Below, in pieces: positions 1-12,488 of a stretch of 64,000 bases of DNA. The notes under the pieces were generated by a model. It ran no database searches. It had not been told where the DNA came from and worked only from the letters and a program-made list of their open reading frames with translations. The stretch spans positions 5,270,001-5,334,000 of the forward strand of contig NW_025408668.1 of assembly GCF_020360975.1 (NCBI RefSeq), read 5' to 3'. Numbering within the stretch: the stretch's first letter is position 1; each line of letters starts with the position of its first letter. Source of the stretch: Hirsutella rhossiliensis (taxonomy: Eukaryota; Ascomycota; Sordariomycetes; Hypocreales; Ophiocordycipitaceae). The position numbers were made by a program, and so were the translations under genes.

Positions 1-3000
1 CGAACTTATACTACTACCCTCGCTACTAAGGGAGAATGCTACGATTAGAGAACACGCTCTATACTTCGAAGAATTTAAAGAAATACTTAAAATTAGAACC
101 TAATAAATACCTTAAATTCTTACGGAAAACTAATAAGCTATACTAATTCGATATTAACCGGCACTACGTAGAGGAGACTACGCTATAGCTATCGCCGTAG
201 TCGATACCTTTATAGCTCTATAACGAGAATAGTAACTACGAGGAGAATTTAAAGACGATCTATAAATACTACTTACTTATAAGTACTATAAGTATATTTT
301 ATAGATATTATACGTCTACCTAGATTGCATAATATACTTCTAGATAAAGGCACGATACGATGCCTTCCTAGTTAAGTTCGAGGGATAAGTACTTTCGAAA
401 CCCTACCTAAGTATAGAACTAGACTACTAGAAAATCGATTAACGCTACCTAAACGACTAAGTTATATTATTAGAACCCGATTATAGCACGCTATTTAAAT
501 GCCGCGATAATTACGGTTTATTAACGAGATATCTTTTAGAGATATATAAAATCTATAAACACGCTAAAATAGAGGAATAGTATAACGCTACTCGCTCTAA
601 GGCATCCGAACTATTAATCTTTTAAAGACTTATATAACGAATTAAATATAACGAAGAAGATTATAACGAATATATATACCTAAACTATAGAGTTTATAAA
701 TATAAAAAAGCACGAGTATAGTATAAACGATATAACGGTATACTAAAAGATTATTAGCAATATATATAAAGGCTATAGGCCGTATTTGACTAAGGGAGAA
801 TCGATATAAAAATACTATATGCGAAATAGAAAGATATAGAACGAAAACTTAACCTTTAGTATAAAAACGAATAAAATTATAAAGTATAGTATATAATTAA
901 CTATAAAGTAGTATAATATAAACGATATAGCGTCGAGAAATAAGAAATCTTCGATTAGCTATAAGAAATTAGTCTCTTAAGCCCTAATATAATACTATAC
1001 GATGAAAATATAAAGAAATAATATTAATAATAAATTAAAGAAGAATACCTAAATAAAACGAATAAGGACTAGGTAAAAAACGAGGTACGCTATCTATAAA
1101 AGGGCTATAGACTAGTATAATACGATAAGATCTAAGGACCCTATATATAGCAATAGTAAGCTATAGCGACTAAATAGTATTAGATATCTAAATTATAGGA
1201 TATTATATATATATACTTTTAGACTATAGTATAATAGGTAATTACGTTTTACCTAGAGTCGTTAATCGTTACTAACTTATATAGAGATATAAGAAAGATC
1301 TATATAAACTTACGAATATCGAAAGAGAGGCCTTTAACTATAATAACGGAATTATTAATATAGAGATTAATTACCTCGATATTAATATCTAGGGCTACGA
1401 CGAACGAGTTAACTTCGATATTATAGATATTAAAAAACACGACCTTATATTAGGGCTTCTATAGCTATAGGAGAGCAACCTACTAATTAACTAGAAAACT
1501 AGCTAGCTATATTAGAACGAAGACGTAAGTTTCTAGGACTAGTAGATTTAGGAGAAAGTAAAATTTTATAGTAATTTAGCTACTAAATAGGATAAAAGGG
1601 ATAACTATTTAAGTAAATTATTACGGGCTTTAGCGATATAAATAAAAATAGTAACCGAACTAGCGGATACGATAAAATCGACTAATAAGACCTACGTACT
1701 AACTAACACGGCTATATAACCTAGTATCTAATATAAATAGAATAAAGGATATAATAAGAAGATCTAAAGAGTTATTACTACTTTAAGGAAAGACCTTAAA
1801 TAAATTAATAAAGAGCTTAAGTTAAGAGAAACTAGCTCTTAAAAGAAAGAAAAAAGCCTATAAGATAGAATAAAGAATATCCCTTAGGAATACTAGAAAT
1901 ATAAAAAACTCTTTAAGGAAGAACTTAAGATAGGGTTACCTAAATATAGCTAATAGGACCACGAAATTTATCTTAAGGATAGAATAACGCCGACGTTCTA
2001 TAAAATCTATAACTTAAACGAAAAGTAACTATAAACGCTACGTAACTACCTCGACGAGAATCTATAAAAGGGATATATATAAATATTAATATCCGAAGTA
2101 GGCTATCTAGTTATATTTATTTTAAAGAAAAACGGCAAACTACGACTAGTTATCGACTATAGACGCTTAAACGATATTATAATAAAGGACCGAATATTAT
2201 TACCGCTTATATTAAAACTATAAGATCGACTATATAGTAAAAAATAGTTTATAGCCCTCGATCTTAAAGGCGCTTATAACTTAATACGTATAAAAAAGGG
2301 ATATAAATAGATAATAGCCTTTAAAACGAAATTTAGACTATTTAAATATCCAGTAATACTATTTAGACTTATAAATATACTAGCTACCTTTTAACGGATA
2401 ATTAATAATATCCTACGCGAATACTTAGATATCTTTATAATAGTATACCTAGATAATATCTTAATCTTCTTAGATACCCTAGAAGAATATAAGGAATACG
2501 TCTATAAGGTACTCCGCGTACTTTAGAATATAAAGTTACTAGTTAAACTAGAGAAAAGTAAGTTCTATATATAGGAAGTAGACTTCCTTAGATATACGAT
2601 CTTACTAAGGGAGATACGAATATAATAAGATAAGATTAACTTAGTTAAAGAATAGCTAACGCTAAAGAATGTTAAGGACGTATAAAGTTTCCTAGGATTT
2701 ATAAATTACTACTAACGATTTATTAAAGATTTCGGAAAAATCGTAGTACTACTATATAACTTAATAAAGAAGGAAAAAGAATTTATATAAGACGATAAAG
2801 CTAATAAAGCTTTCGAATATATTAAGACTACGATTATATAAGAACTAGTCTTAACTACCTTTAATCTAAAACGATAAATCGAACTCGAAACCGATATATT
2901 AGACTTTACTCTAAGAGTATAAATCGGATAGAAAGATAATAAAGGAAGACTACGACTAATTATATTCTACTCGAAAAAGCTATATAGCGTAGAACTTAAT

Positions 3001-4700
3001 TACCCTATCTATAATAAAGAATTCCTTATAATTATTTAAGCTTTTAAGGAATTTTAATACTACTTTCTTCGAAGTAAATATAAAGTTAAGGTCTATATAG
3101 ATTATAAGAATATCTTATACTTTATAATAATATAATAGTTAAACGGATAATAGATCCGATAGGCCGAATACTTATTAGAATTCGACTACGAAATAATCTA
3201 TAGAAAAGGAATAGAAAACGGTCGAGCTAATACCCTTAGTCGACGAAGTAACTATAATATAGGAGCACCTATAGCGAAAGGATAGCTCTTAGAAATTAAT
3301 AAAAACGGGAACTACTAGCAACGATAGCTAAATATAATATTTAAAGTATAACCTAATAACTCGATATATTAAAAGATCCTAAAATAGATAAAAGAATATA
3401 AAGTACTAAAGGGATATAATATAGAATATTTAGAAGTTCTAATATATAAGAATAAAATCTAGATACTACTAGAATTATAAGATAAAGTTATATAAGATAT
3501 ATACGAATATCTAATATATAGATACTAAGGAATCTAAAGAATAATAAAATAGATTAGACGATAATATAACTTCCTATAGCTTAAGGAAGTAGTACGATAA
3601 GTTATTAAAGAATATAAACTTTACGCGCGAAGTAAAGCTAAACGATATAAACTATATAGAGAATTATAACCGCTACTAGTACTAGAGAAACCATAGGATT
3701 CGATAGCTTTTAATTATATTATAAAGCTACTACCGTTAAAAGAACCTATAACTAACGTTAAATACGATAGTATATTCGTTATTACCGATAGACTAATAAA
3801 GTATAGGTACTTCTTACTATATAAAGAAGTAAGCAATATAGAAGAGCTAGTATATATATTCCTACGAACTATTATTAGTAATTATAGACTACTAAATAAG
3901 ATTATCTTTAATAGAGGAAGTATATTTATAGCTAAGTTTTAGCAAGCTCTTATAGTATAATTAAGGACGAAATATAAGCTTAGTATAGCTTATTACCTAT
4001 AAATAAATAGATAAACGGAACGACTTAACTAAACGCTTAAATAATATTTATAATACTATATTAGTTACGAATAAAACGATTAAGTTAAATAGCTACTAAT
4101 AGCGTAACTAGCTTATAATAGCTTAGTTATAGAAATAACTAAGCTCTTACTAGTATACGCTAATTACGGATATAACCTAGAAGTATTTAAGGTTACCCGA
4201 TAAGGACTATAAGCGGAACGAGCGATACTATAAGTAGATTAGCTACGAAAATTATATAAAGAAATATAATAAGAACTTTAATTCGTTAGAGAATAAATAT
4301 CTACTTACTATAATCGGAAAAGATTATAAGGACTAATCTTTTAAGAGGGAGATATAGTCTACCTCGTATAACGAAATATTAAAATAAAACGACTAAGCAA
4401 TAAATTAGATTTTAAGAAACTTAGACTATTTAAAGTTAAGAAAACTATTTTAAAAGTTAACTACGAACTTTCGCTACTAATAATAATACGGATATACCTA
4501 ATATTTTATATCTTATTATTAAAACTAGCGCTACGAAACGCTAAACTATAGGAAAAAATCGAAGTCGATAATAATTAAGAATATAAAGTAGAATAAATAC
4601 TAGATATAAGAAAATAAGGTTAGTAATAAGAATACCTTATTAAGTAGAAGGGATATGGACTAGAGGAAAATACCTAGGAACTACTTAAGTACTTAACCTA
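1..4700 (+). pseudogene. Gypsy pol remnant (RT, RNase H, integrase, chromodomain), RIP-inactivated
   Basis: Reading through the RIP stops gives a recognisable Pol polyprotein. Reverse transcriptase lies at about 2110-2640, with a catalytic box at 2443-2463 that reads VYLDNIL: the second Asp of the expected YLDD is now Asn (GAT to AAT). RNase H follows at about 2880-3260, ending in the ANTLSRRSNY-like tether typical of Ty3/Gypsy. The integrase core spans about 3690-4300. A chromodomain at about 4578-4695 shows EYLIKxKGYGLEENTxELL, where x is a Trp codon turned into TAG. The chromodomain places the element among chromoviruses, whose integrase tail targets heterochromatin. Stops fall mainly at former CAA, CAG and TGG codons. 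Confidence 0.85.
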
Positions 4701-4704
4701 CTAT

Positions 4705-5110
4705 AGTTCTCTGCTTTAATAATTTTACTAGAAGGTTTAGGAGGGATTAAAGGACTAAGATCCGTAAACTCCTCGCTAATACCGAATAAGGACTAATTCG
4801 CCTCGTTAAGAACGCCTAACGATTATAAATTATTTACTACCTAATACTTATATGCATTAAGCGTAGGCAAAACGCTATCCTTAGTATCTACTTCTTAGAT
4901 ACTACGACGAAAAAACTTAGAACTCTTTTCCTTCGCACGATTTTAAATCTTCCGGATACGAGCTAAACGATTAACGGCGATAGATATTTACGACTAAAGG
5001 TTCGTAAGCTATGCCTAAAGCTCTAATAAGGCTTCCCTAGCTTCCTCCTCTTTAGAATATAGCCTACGCTACTCCGCTAATAATTTAGTTACTAAAAGAA
5101 ATACGTTAGC
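4705..5110 (-). pseudogene. Antisense ORF remnant between chromodomain and 3' LTR of Gypsy copy A
   Basis: On the minus strand, after pol, a frame of about 130 codons can be read whose only interruptions are stops explainable as RIP of Gln codons. It begins near KLLAE and the acidic stretch YSKEEEAREALLEL, continues through VNRLARIRKI and ends near PPKPSSKIIKAEN. The heptad-like spacing suggests a coiled coil. The other Gypsy copy has a corresponding minus-strand frame at 18,610-18,960 sharing the RLARIRK core, although the two copies belong to different LTR subfamilies. The function is unknown; the case for a real protein rests on this conservation. Confidence 0.5.
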
Positions 5111-5505
5111 TACTATACGTAGAAAGAATTAAAAGATACCTATAAGAAGAGGCCACTAAAACACTATTATAATAGGGACGACTACTAGCAATATAATTAT
5201 TATAGCGCGAAGAATTTTCGGCTATCCGATAATTCGTCTTCTTTGCCTTAAAGCATCGAGTGCACGGTATATCGGTAAGATCTCTACTTAAGTCGATGTA
5301 TTCGGTAAGAGCAGCGCGCTTAGAGGCTTTTTAGGAACGATTTTTTAGTATATAACTAGATATACTATTAGCAGTATATCCCGAAAAGATAAAGAAATAA
5401 GGAACGATATACTTACGCACGACGCGATAAGGGTATATTTATATACGGCGGCTAAGGCAGCTATAGTAGGTCTTACGGATAAGACTAAAAGGAGGGGAGA
5501 TATCG

Positions 5506-5954
5506 TATTACGACTACGGCTACTAGGCCGCTAACGGTCGACCGCGTTAAGTACGTAATACGGTCTAACGGATAAATAGTCGGCATAACTATCTAATAGA
5601 TATAAGATCGAGGGGATCGTAGAGATCTAAGTAATCTAGGATTAGTAGGATTACTACGCTCTATACGATCTAACGTTAGGGATTATAGCTAGGCCTATAA
5701 TCTAAGGATAGTCTCTATAGGTATATATAGCTACCTACTTTTACTCCTTTAGATAGATAGCTCTCTAGCTTTAATATAGATCTTTATTACGATTCTATCT
5801 CTAATTTTAATTACCTAGTTATAGTCTACGGTCTACGACCTCCGACTTATTACTAACGTAATATACTTATTATTGCTTAGACCACGCCCTATTATATCTA
5901 CTAATATAAACCCCTCGATAGGTTTATCCCTTAGGAATAACACCGGTCGTTATA
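5506..5954 (+). repeat. 3' LTR of Gypsy copy A (449 bp)
   Basis: It starts TATTACGACTACGG and ends CGTTATA, the RIP form of TGTTACG...CGTTACA. The last 150 bp or so match the LTRs at 11,944-12,427 and 19,342-19,825 closely, while the first 250 bp (U3) are almost unrelated. It therefore belongs to a distinct subfamily. Confidence 0.85.
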
Positions 5955-8835
5955 GTATTCTTCGTCTTATTCTTCAACTTATATTAAAGCTACCGCGAGT
6001 TTTCCTTATAGATATTCGAAGAGGAGTAAACTACTCTCTATATTATCTTCGGCTGCTTTTATAACTATTATTATAGCTCTATAAGGTCTTATATTACTCT
6101 CTACTTTCTCTAAGGTCTAGAATTTAGTATTTTCTATACCTTAGGCTATATCTACGTATCTTATACTAAGTCTCTCGCTTAGTTAAGGAATAAAGTTAAT
6201 TAGGTAATTTAAAGGGATCGGGATTCTTTTATATATAATTTCTCCGACGATTTTATCTATAAGTCTATCGAACTTCCTATCTAGATCTACTCTATATCTA
6301 TAGTATATAGGGATAATCTTTAGGCTAGTTTTTACTATTCTCGTTATCTCGATTTCCTCTATATCCTCTTTAACTCTTTATCTTTTCCCCTTATAGGTAT
6401 TAATCCCTATTATAGTTATATAGATTATCTAATTATATATATCGCTTTATTATATACTATCTATAATTATAATAACCGATGTCCTTCCTACTTCTTTTCT
6501 TATATCGCTTACTTTTAGATTCCTTAGCTTTTACTTATATAGGCTTTTATATCTCTAGAACTAGTCTAGGAAACCGGATTCTCTTTTACTAGTAGCTTAA
6601 TTTAAGTAAGATAGTATAACTATAGCTTTAACCTATTTTATAAGTAGTAATATAAAGGAGTCTAGCTATATATCTACCTAGTATATAATAAGCCTTCGAA
6701 TATATATACCTATTTAAGAAAACCTATTAGTAAGCACTAAGGGAATTACGCTTCTATTATCTTTTCTTCTAAGGTAAAGAGTCCCGTTTACTACTTTATA
6801 TATTATAAATCTAATCTTATAGTCCTAAGAGTATACCTTATACTTATCGGGGTAGTATCCTTCTTTACTATAATAGAAGTATCTCCTAAGCCGGTTAAAA
6901 GCATTAACCTAAAACTATATATATTAATTAGATAGGTAGTAAAATCCGATAGTATTTACGCTACCCCCTCGTCTATAACTTAAAGAGTAGCCTTTACTAC
7001 TAACGCGTCTTTATTTCTTATTAAGCTAGTTAAATATCTACTCTTACTAGCGAGTAAGGTTAATCTTTATATCTTTAAAGGCTTTTATTAGGTCTAAGAT
7101 CTCCTTTACGGGCTGTCTAGGTTTCTTATCTATTTTCTTTAGCTCTTCGGGAAGTTTTTCTTCGCCCTTATCGGATTTAGCTTCCTCTATTACTTCGTTA
7201 ATTTCCCTAAAAAGCTAGTCTTTCTTTAGGTTCTTAAGCTTCTAATTATAAACTTTAGATACTATATCTCGTCGCTTAACGTCTTAGTAAGGTACTAAAT
7301 AGTTATTAATTATATAGATAAGGCTTTTATATAAGAGTTTCGAGATAACTTTAAATATCTTCCTATTTCTTTCTATAATATTAATAATAAGCTCCTTCGG
7401 TATTATATAGTAAATAAAGTATAACTAGACTATAGATTCTTCCTAGCTATTAAGTTATACCTTACGCTATAGGTACGAGTAAAGACTAAGCTATTCTATA
7501 ACTTCTATAATAGTCTTAGGCTTTTTAGTATTATAATAGTCTAAGCGGTCGTTAGTAGTTTCTAGTTATTTAATATTATATATATAGTAGTATTAAAGGA
7601 GTCTCTTCTTCGCTTCTTCCTAGGTAAGTCCGTCTATAAGAATTTTAATAGTAGGGGCTTATATAGAGGAGATATAGACTTCGAGCTAGTCTATTTTATC
7701 CTTATCGTAGATATAGTTAACGCGTATCTCCTATTTAAACTTCTTAAGGAATTTAGTTACGTTTTTACTATTAAATTTACTAATAGGTAGGAGTCGTAGT
7801 TAGTAGAGTCTTCCTATAAGGTTATCTTAGCTTCTAGCGAGTATATCTTTAAGTCTATTAGTAATCTTATTAATATCTACCTTAATTTTCTTTATATTAC
7901 TAGTAGTAGGATTAAATAATCCCTCTTAACGGCTAGCGTTTCTAGATATAGTATGCCCGTAGATTACGAGGTTACGAAATTTAAAGTTAGAGTTTTTAGA
8001 GTTAGAGGATATCTTATTATAACTATCTTATTACTTACTTTCTTATCTATTAGCGGGAGGTAAGCGTTCTCTATAAGCTACCGCGTAGAGGAGAGCTAAG
8101 GTTAAGGTTATTAGGGTATCCCTCGTTAGTACCTATATTAGTATTATTAGTACGTATATAAGTAAGAGGTCTCGGTAGGGTTCTAGAACGGTCTAGATTA
8201 CGCTATCGTCGTTATTTATATCTTTTAAAGTATTATATAAGGATCGTGGTTTCTTAACTAAGTCGCTAGTATTAGGGGTCGTAGTACTAATATCGCGAAG
8301 CGTGGCCTGATTTCGTAGTTCTCGGAGATATCCCTTAGTACGAGGGACCTAGGAAGCTAAAAAATAGGTTATAAAAAAGGAGCTAAAAAGAGGTATAGAA
8401 AGGAGGGTAGGGGTATAAGGGGAAGCAGAAGTAGCGATAGCTTCTTATAGAGGTAGCGAGAGATAAGACGGATATGCCGGCAACGGCTAGAAAGGAGGGG
8501 AAAAACCGGTAAAAAGCTCGGTAGTTAAAAGGACATTAGTAGCTTCTTTAAGTAGGATCTTCTTTGTTAATTAAGATACTAGACGGGTATAAAGAGAGGC
8601 GTTAGATAGAGAAAAGAAGGATAATTAAGGCAATATAATAATTACTCCCCTACCGTAATTACTGCCCCCGTAAGAATTATATCTCTCTGCCCTGCCTATC
8701 CGACCTCTTACTTTTAATTTTACCTTCGTGCATTTTTATATACTTCTCGTATCTCTCTTCGCGAGAACTAATAATAGGAGCTTAGGGTTTTTTAGTATTA
8801 GCTTATTACTTTTCCTTTACTACTAGCGAAGGCAT
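5955..8835 (-). pseudogene. Gag of a third LTR retrotransposon (element C), RIP-inactivated, interrupted by a solo LTR
   Basis: A minus-strand frame opens with ATG at 8835 (MPSLVVSKGK) and, once the solo LTR at 8291-8766 is removed, runs to 5955 with stops only at former Gln or Trp codons. It contains a Gag-like helical region (for example FLKKFKxEIRVNYIYDKDKI) and, at 6829-6883, a zinc knuckle in which all four ligands have changed: YFYYSKEGYYPDKY is the RIP form of C-x2-C-x4-H-x4-C. It stops where the LTR of Gypsy copy A begins, so copy A probably inserted into this element and the rest of pol is outside the window. Assignment to Gypsy is by gag style; no reverse transcriptase is visible. 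Confidence 0.6.
8291..8766 (+). repeat. Solo Copia LTR with 5-bp target duplication ACTAA
   Basis: The 476-bp unit starts TATCGCGAAGCG and ends TCTTCGCGAGA. It matches the LTRs of the full Copia element at 21,070-27,389, in opposite orientation. ACTAA occurs directly before (8286-8290) and directly after (8767-8771), so this is a solo LTR left by LTR-LTR recombination after insertion into the gag frame of element C. Confidence 0.9.
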
Positions 8836-9420
8836 TATCTAATTATTTATTTCCCGGTAAGTCTATCGCCTTATTAGGTCCCTAACTCTAGCTATTAAGG
8901 TAGTTGCTACTTTAATTATTAAATCCCTAGATTTAATTTTTTCTAAATAGTACCGTTATCCTCTAGGTATTCTCGGCTTCGTAAAGCTACTTATCGCCGT
9001 ATAAATAGAACGGAATAACGAGTTCACGCCCTAGAGACTAGTTTTAACGGGGACGAGGGCATATACCTAAAGCACGCGCAGTACGTAGCTAAGGATTAGT
9101 AGAGCAATTAACTACGCAATCATTTAATTATTTAGCCTATATATAGCTCTAAGGGCTTTAGGGTTATAAATATAAGTCTTAGAGATTTCTTTACTCTATG
9201 CCTCTTCGTTTCTACTAGAGTCGCGTAACTAGCGGCATCTACTTTAAAGGGGAAAAACAAAAATTCGAATTAACTATAATTAAGGAAGATACCTAATTAG
9301 ATAATCGAGGTCTTTATAACGCCTTTAAGTATACTAGGAAGAAAGATAGAGGGGGTGCTAGGGGTCTTATCTCTTTAACGGGCTAATGTCTATAAGGGTG
9401 TAATCTTACCCGTTAAAATA
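8836..9420 (-). other. AT-rich stretch upstream of the element C gag start; probable leader or LTR remnant
   Basis: No reading frame is recognisable. The stretch lies between the gag ATG of element C (minus strand) and the truncated Copia copy that begins at about 9421, so it is most likely the 5' leader or LTR of element C. An imperfect inverted repeat (TTTAACGGG ... CCCGTTAAA) is present at about 9374-9418. Confidence 0.35.
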
Positions 9421-10681
9421 AAAAGAGCTTATAGGGGTATATTATATCTCTTTTTAAAGGAACTATTGCTTAGAGAGCTTTAAAGTAAGCTACCGTTATA
9501 ACTTTTAGTATAGAGGCAAAGCTACTAGCTCTTTTAAAAGCGTTAAAGGAAGCGATTTTCCTTAGCCGGCTACTAATATCTCTATAACTATAAATTCCGA
9601 CCTTATTAGCTATAGAATACGATAATATATAGACTATATAAATTCTTATAGAAAATAGTAAGCTATCGACCTTACTACGGTATATTAATATCTACTAGTA
9701 TTAGTTATGCTAAGAGGTCTAAAGGGGACTTATTTCCGTCTATTAGGTTCTAACGGTATTAATAAAAGCCGATAGTCTTACGAAGCCCTTACCGAAGTAA
9801 AAGCTAGCTATCTTTTTATAGTAAATTAAGCTAGAAGACGTTCGAGAAAAGCTATCCTTAGAGGCCCGCCTTAAGAGTCTATAAGAGGAGCTAATAGCAC
9901 GTATAAGAAGGTAACGTCTATAGCCGAAGAAAAGGAAGAGGGTTTCCCTTTAGAGGGCCCCTTATTTTAATTAGGTTTTTCCCTTTAAAGAAGGCTCCCT
10001 TTCTTATAGGAATTTCCCCTCTTTAGGCCCCTATTTCTTAAGTAGGTCTAAAAGAGCCTAGGGACCCGAAAGGGCCCTTGCTTTCCTCGAGTAAAGGGAG
10101 AAGTATAGAGCTAAGAACCTCCTCTATATACTTACTAGCCCGAAGCCGTATTAGCTATGCCCTTACTATAAGGGCAGGCTATAGCTAAGGGGGTATATTG
10201 CGAAGCGTAGCTTAATTTTATAGTTCTCGGAGATATCCCTTAGTAAGAGGGACTAAGGAAGCTAAAAAAACCTAGTATAGAAGAAGGAAGAAGGAGCTAA
10301 AAAGAGGTATAGAAAGGAGGGTAGGGGCATAAGGGGAAGCAGAAGTAGTAATAGCTTCCTATAGAGGTAGCGAGAGATAAGACGGATATACCGGCAACGG
10401 CTAGAAAGGAGGAGAAAAACCAGCAAAACGCTCGGTAGTTAAAAGGATATTAGTAGCTTCTTTAAGCAGGATTTTCTTTATTAATTAAGACGCTAGATAG
10501 GTATAAAGAGGGGCGTTAGATAGAGGAAAGAACGAGAATTAAGGCAATAAAAACAATTATTCCCCTACCGCAATTACTGCCCCCGTAAGAATTAAATCTC
10601 TCTGCCCTGCCTATCTAACCCCTTACTTCTAATTTTACCTTCGTGTATTTTTATATACTTCTTATATCTCTCTTCGCGAGA
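9421..10681 (+). mobile_element. 5'-truncated Copia element (RNase H end plus 3' LTR)
   Basis: From about 9421 the plus strand matches the reverse complement of 21,546-22,340, the RNase H and 3' end of the complete Copia copy, and continues into a 3' LTR at 10,196-10,681. The LTR starts TATTGCGAAGCG, the RIP form of TGTCGCG, and ends TTCGCGAGA. Everything upstream of RNase H is missing; the left break is where element C sequence starts. The copy has more RIP stops than the complete one. Confidence 0.75.
10196..10681 (+). repeat. 3' LTR of the truncated Copia copy
   Basis: It is homologous to the LTRs at 8291-8766, 21,070-21,545 and 26,914-27,389, and differs from them mainly by C/T and G/A transitions. 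The following bases ATTTT (10,682-10,686) would be its target duplication, but no upstream partner is visible because the 5' end is lost. Confidence 0.8.
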
Positions 10682-11943
10682 ATTTTATAGGGTTTCGCTA
10701 CTTAGTTAATACTTAAAGTACTACTATTATTTTTATAAGATAATATAGATACGTTTATCTTTTAAGGTAGTAACTAATAAAAAGATTAATACTTAATCGT
10801 TTAGCTTTAACTTATTAATACTAATATAGAAATAAGTATAAGGAACGGTGTTCCTACTATAAATAAAGCAGCTATAATATACTCTCCCGATTATATAAGC
10901 TAATAAGTAGTATATTAATTATAGATAAAATCCTATATTATAGAGTAAGAATCGCTCGTTATTTTATATGTTATTATGCATTAAACGGGTTGCCGGTTAT
11001 TATATAATCGGGAATCGAAGAAATAGAGCTAGCTTAGAATACTAGCTAAGACCTCTTAAGAACACCGGCACGACTAACCTCCTTTACACACGAATATTAG
11101 TAGAACTAAGACACTTCCTAATACATTCGAGGTATCACTAAATTCCTTAGTCTTAGGGCTATACGGCAGCCTAAATCTAGTCTCGAAAGGTTCTTCCGTT
11201 TAGCTATAATTGTCTATATAAGATAGTATGTCCGCTAGTAGATAGAGAGAAAATCATTAACTTTAATACCTCTTCTATATACTAATATACTACTAATAAA
11301 TTCTATTAAAAATCCTACCTTATACTCCTTCTTCCCCTTTATTACGTAGTCTTACGTAATTCCTTAATTTCCTAAAATTTCGCTTTTGCTTATATACCTT
11401 AAGAATAAGTAATTATCCTTTTAATACCTTTTATATTTATTATTTAAAGCGGTACTAACTATACTCTATACTCCCTTACCTTACTATTACTTAGCCCTAA
11501 TAACTTAAGGTATAATAGCGCTACTTATAGTAATCCTTATTATTAAGTAAAGTATATATTTATAAGGTTAATAGTATTATAAGTATTTAAGTATATAGGG
11601 ACTTTAATAGGGTTTCGCCTTAATATTATTATAAGAGTTTTAAGTAACTATCTTATAAGTATTAAGTTTATTAAGGGAGAGGCGTTTACCTTAATATCTT
11701 ACCTTTTCCTTATTTTATAGTATTAAGTTTAAAAGTCTTTACTAAGGTTTTTACTTTTAAAGAATTAGTATAATTTATAGATAGGTATCCTAGCTTATTA
11801 TATTAAAAATATATAATTCCTAATTAAGTAAAAGATCCTCTTCCTTAATAACGTCCCTTAGTTTAGCCCTTAATAGGTATATTACTAGCTTACTAGTTAT
11901 TAGTCGAATTAATAGTATTTCCTTAATAATTTAGCCTAGCTTA
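10682..11943. other. Unassigned AT-rich RIP-mutated sequence, target of the Gypsy insertion
   Basis: I find no readable coding frame. The part at about 11,020-11,220 is less AT-rich than its surroundings. The stretch ends with the GCTTA duplicated by the Gypsy insertion (11,939-11,943), so its continuation is at 19,826. Confidence 0.5.
10885..11013. repeat. 129-bp segment bounded by a perfect 14-bp inverted repeat
   Basis: TCCCGATTATATAA at 10,885-10,898 is the exact reverse complement of TTATATAATCGGGA at 11,000-11,013. This could be a small MITE-like element or a hairpin. I see no flanking target duplication, and low-complexity AT sequence makes chance partly plausible. Confidence 0.4.
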
Positions 11944-12427
11944 TATTACGACCACGGTCTAGTAAACCGCGGGGACCAATATATATTACGAGGTCACGTA
12001 ACGTAGGGAGCAAGGAATATTAGACGGGCTAACGGGCTAATTAAGTTTAGAGCGACGGGTTACTCTAGCGCTCTAACGCTCTACGGCTAGGATCGTAGGA
12101 TCGCTCTAGCGCTCTAGCGCTCTTAGACGACGGGATTACCTAGCGCTCTCGGCGATCTAGGGAAGCTCTCGAGATATATAAGGAAGGAACGGGATACTCC
12201 TTTAAATAGATAGCTCGATAGCTTTTAATATTATAATTATTACGATCTCTATTATAATCTTATCTTTAATTCCGATTACTTAATTACCTAGTTATAGTCT
12301 ATAGTCTACGACCTCCGACTTATTACTAACGTAATATACTTATTATTGCTTAGACTATGCCCTATTATATCTATTAATATAAACCCCTCGATAGGTTTAT
12401 CCCTTAGGAATAACACCGGTCGTTATA
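11944..12427 (+). repeat. 5' LTR of the full-length Gypsy element
   Basis: It starts TATTACGACCACGG and ends CGTTATA, the RIP versions of TGTTACG and CGTTACA. The middle has repeated AGCGCT motifs around 12,066-12,150. Confidence 0.93.
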
Positions 12428-12488
12428 CGTTAAAAGCTCTTATTTAGTATAATACCGCGTTACTTTAAGCAATATCGTAACTATTAAT

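Larger units (their letters stand above)
1..5954 (+). mobile_element. Ty3/Gypsy chromovirus copy A, 5' part outside the window, RIP-degraded
   Basis: This is the 3' portion of a Gypsy-type LTR retrotransposon running on the plus strand and ending with an LTR at 5506-5954. Position 1 aligns with about 13,874 of the full copy at 11,944-19,825, so the gag region and 5' LTR lie left of the window. The reading frame shows RNase H, integrase and chromodomain after reverse transcriptase, in Ty3/Gypsy order. Nearly every Trp and Gln codon has become a stop, the RIP signature, so nothing here can be translated. A purine-rich tract at 5487-5499 fits the polypurine tract just before the 3' LTR. The five bases after the LTR are GTATT, a possible target duplication whose partner is not visible. 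Confidence 0.9.
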
